Below are positions 63,032 through 64,000 of a stretch of DNA of 64,000 nt, piece by piece. Where the stretch lies: the NCBI GenBank assembly GCA_963787375.1, contig CAWBCR010000027.1, positions 124,001 to 188,000 of the forward strand, written 5' to 3'. The translations under genes were made by a program, and so were the position numbers. The stretch is from CAWBCR01 sp963787375 (GTDB taxonomy: Bacteria; Chloroflexota; Anaerolineae; Aggregatilineales; UBA3940). Within the stretch, counting starts at the first letter, position 1, and every line of letters starts with the position of its first letter. The notes under the pieces were generated by a model. The model had not been told where the DNA came from. It made no database searches and saw only the letters and a list, made by a program, of their open reading frames with translations.

Positions 63032-64000
63032 ATGGATGACTATGATGAGGATTTCCCTCAGTTTGTCGGCACGCTAGCCGAGTTTGACGAGGTGCAGGTG
63101 GCCACCCCGGATCGCGACGGCCTGATCAGCGCGCCGTTCATCCCACTGCGCGACATGGTGATCTTCCCCAACATGGTGACGCCGCTGTTCGTGGGGCGGC
63201 CCCGCTCGCTGGAAGCGCTTCAGGCTGCCCAGCGTGATGGTGTGACGCTGATCTGCGCTACGCAAAAAGACTCCGACGTCGACGAGCCGGAGCGCGGTAA
63301 CATTTTCGACGTAGGTATTGAGCTGGTCGTCGGGCGCGCGCTGCGCATGCCCGACGGGACGACGAACGCGCTGGTGCAGGGCCGGCGGCGCGTCGAAGTG
63401 GTCGACATCGTGCAGCGCGACCCATATTACGTGATCAAGGCGCGGCCCATCGTCGAGTCGACTGCCCACTCCAACGAGATCGAAGCGCGCATGCGGGCCG
63501 TGCTCACGCTGTTCGAGAAATGCGTCGAGCTAAACCGCAGCCTACCCGAAGACGCCTACATCTACGCCATGAACATCGACGAGCCGGGCTGGCTGGCCGA
63601 CCTGGTCGCAACGGCGCTCGACCTGAGCACCAGGAGCGGCAGGAGCTGCTGGAGATCCGCGACCCTGCCGAACGGCTGATGCGTGTCAGCATCCTGCTGG
63701 GCAAAGAGCTGGAGGTCCTTGAGATTGAGGACCACATCCACACCCGCGTTCAGCAGGAGGTCGACAAGTCGCAGCGCGAGATGTTCCTGCGCGAGCAGAT
63801 GCGCATCATCCAGAGCGAACTAGGTGAAAACGACATCTTCCAGCAGGAGGTGACCGAGCTTCGCGACCGCCTCAAGGCCTCCGACCTGCCCCCGGCGATC
63901 ATGGACAAGGCAGTCAAAGAGGCCGACCGTTTGGCGGCTATGCCGCCTATGGCCCCTGAGATCGGCATCATCCGCTCGTACCTCGACTGGCTGATCGAGC
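63032..64000 (+). CDS. lon: ATP-dependent protease Lon (partial, one base missing near 63629)
   Basis: Only the N-terminal third is in the window. The LON substrate-binding domain is clear: FIPLRDMVIFPNMVTPLFVG (about residues 30-49), IELVVGRALRMPDG and ALVQGRRRVEVVDI. The frame breaks at ...ATALDLST. The next frame gives QERQELLEIRDPAERLMRVS, then the helical part with REMFLREQMRIIQSELGE, and reaches the right edge in PEIGIIRSYLDWLIE. One base is missing in the AGCACCAGG run, unlike the other loci, where a base is extra. The ATPase and Ser-Lys protease domains lie outside the window. Confidence 0.92.

Overview
The window is a GC-rich bacterial chromosome segment. Three things suggest a member of the Chloroflexota, probably Anaerolineae-like: lipoproteins with long Thr/Pro/Ala linkers (repeated TATP-type motifs), the str-S10 ribosomal block fused in one direction, and the overall mix of genes. 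This placement is inference; no database was searched. The rRNA operon in the window (16S 31731-33238) would settle it.

Layout. 1-8762: the str and S10 operons on the minus strand (rpsL, rpsG, fusA, tuf, rpsJ, rplC, rplD, rplW, rplB, rpsS, rplV, partial rpsC), driven by a clear sigma-70 type promoter at 8734-8762. 8800-15088: a small acidic protein, a five-heme lipoprotein cytochrome and rpoB; rpoC does not follow rpoB. 15140-19114: two IS200-type elements. One lies in the rpoB leader, between a strong promoter and the gene; the other splits a metallopeptidase gene. 19323-22941: a zinc-ribbon protein, a FabH-type ketoacyl synthase, an ECF-type sigma factor with a membrane partner, and tmRNA. 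23182-27925: a CoA-transferase pair, an acyl-CoA ligase and a patatin. 28125-33618: a complete 16S-tRNA-Ile-23S-5S operon. A 215-bp MITE with a 10-bp target duplication sits just upstream of its promoter.

33943-44522: a catabolic region with a class III aminotransferase, a thiolase, a second CoA-transferase pair and a PruA-type aldehyde dehydrogenase, plus an M50 protease, an LCP protein and a flavin reductase. 44545-54357: a glycoside-hydrolase-like lipoprotein, a cysteine hydrolase, tandem DegV proteins, YbaK, an MFS transporter and two glycosyltransferases. 54449-58829: a phosphonate-type ABC importer with two binding proteins and an unusually built permease. 58998-64000: a surface protein, a truncated ISAs1-family element, folC and the start of lon.

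At least ten genes are disrupted by a single-base shift, nearly all of them by one extra base. Essential genes such as fusA, folC and lon are among them. This is most simply explained by residual indel errors in the assembly, so these genes are annotated as single loci spanning the shift.

The observations most worth following are the PhnE permease with a TM2-like N-terminal part and a large extracytoplasmic insert; the exact 18-bp palindrome between the two phnD genes; the repeat-containing insertion of about 135 residues in RpoB; the IS200 in the rpoB leader; and the MITE/ISAs1 pair that share terminal repeats.
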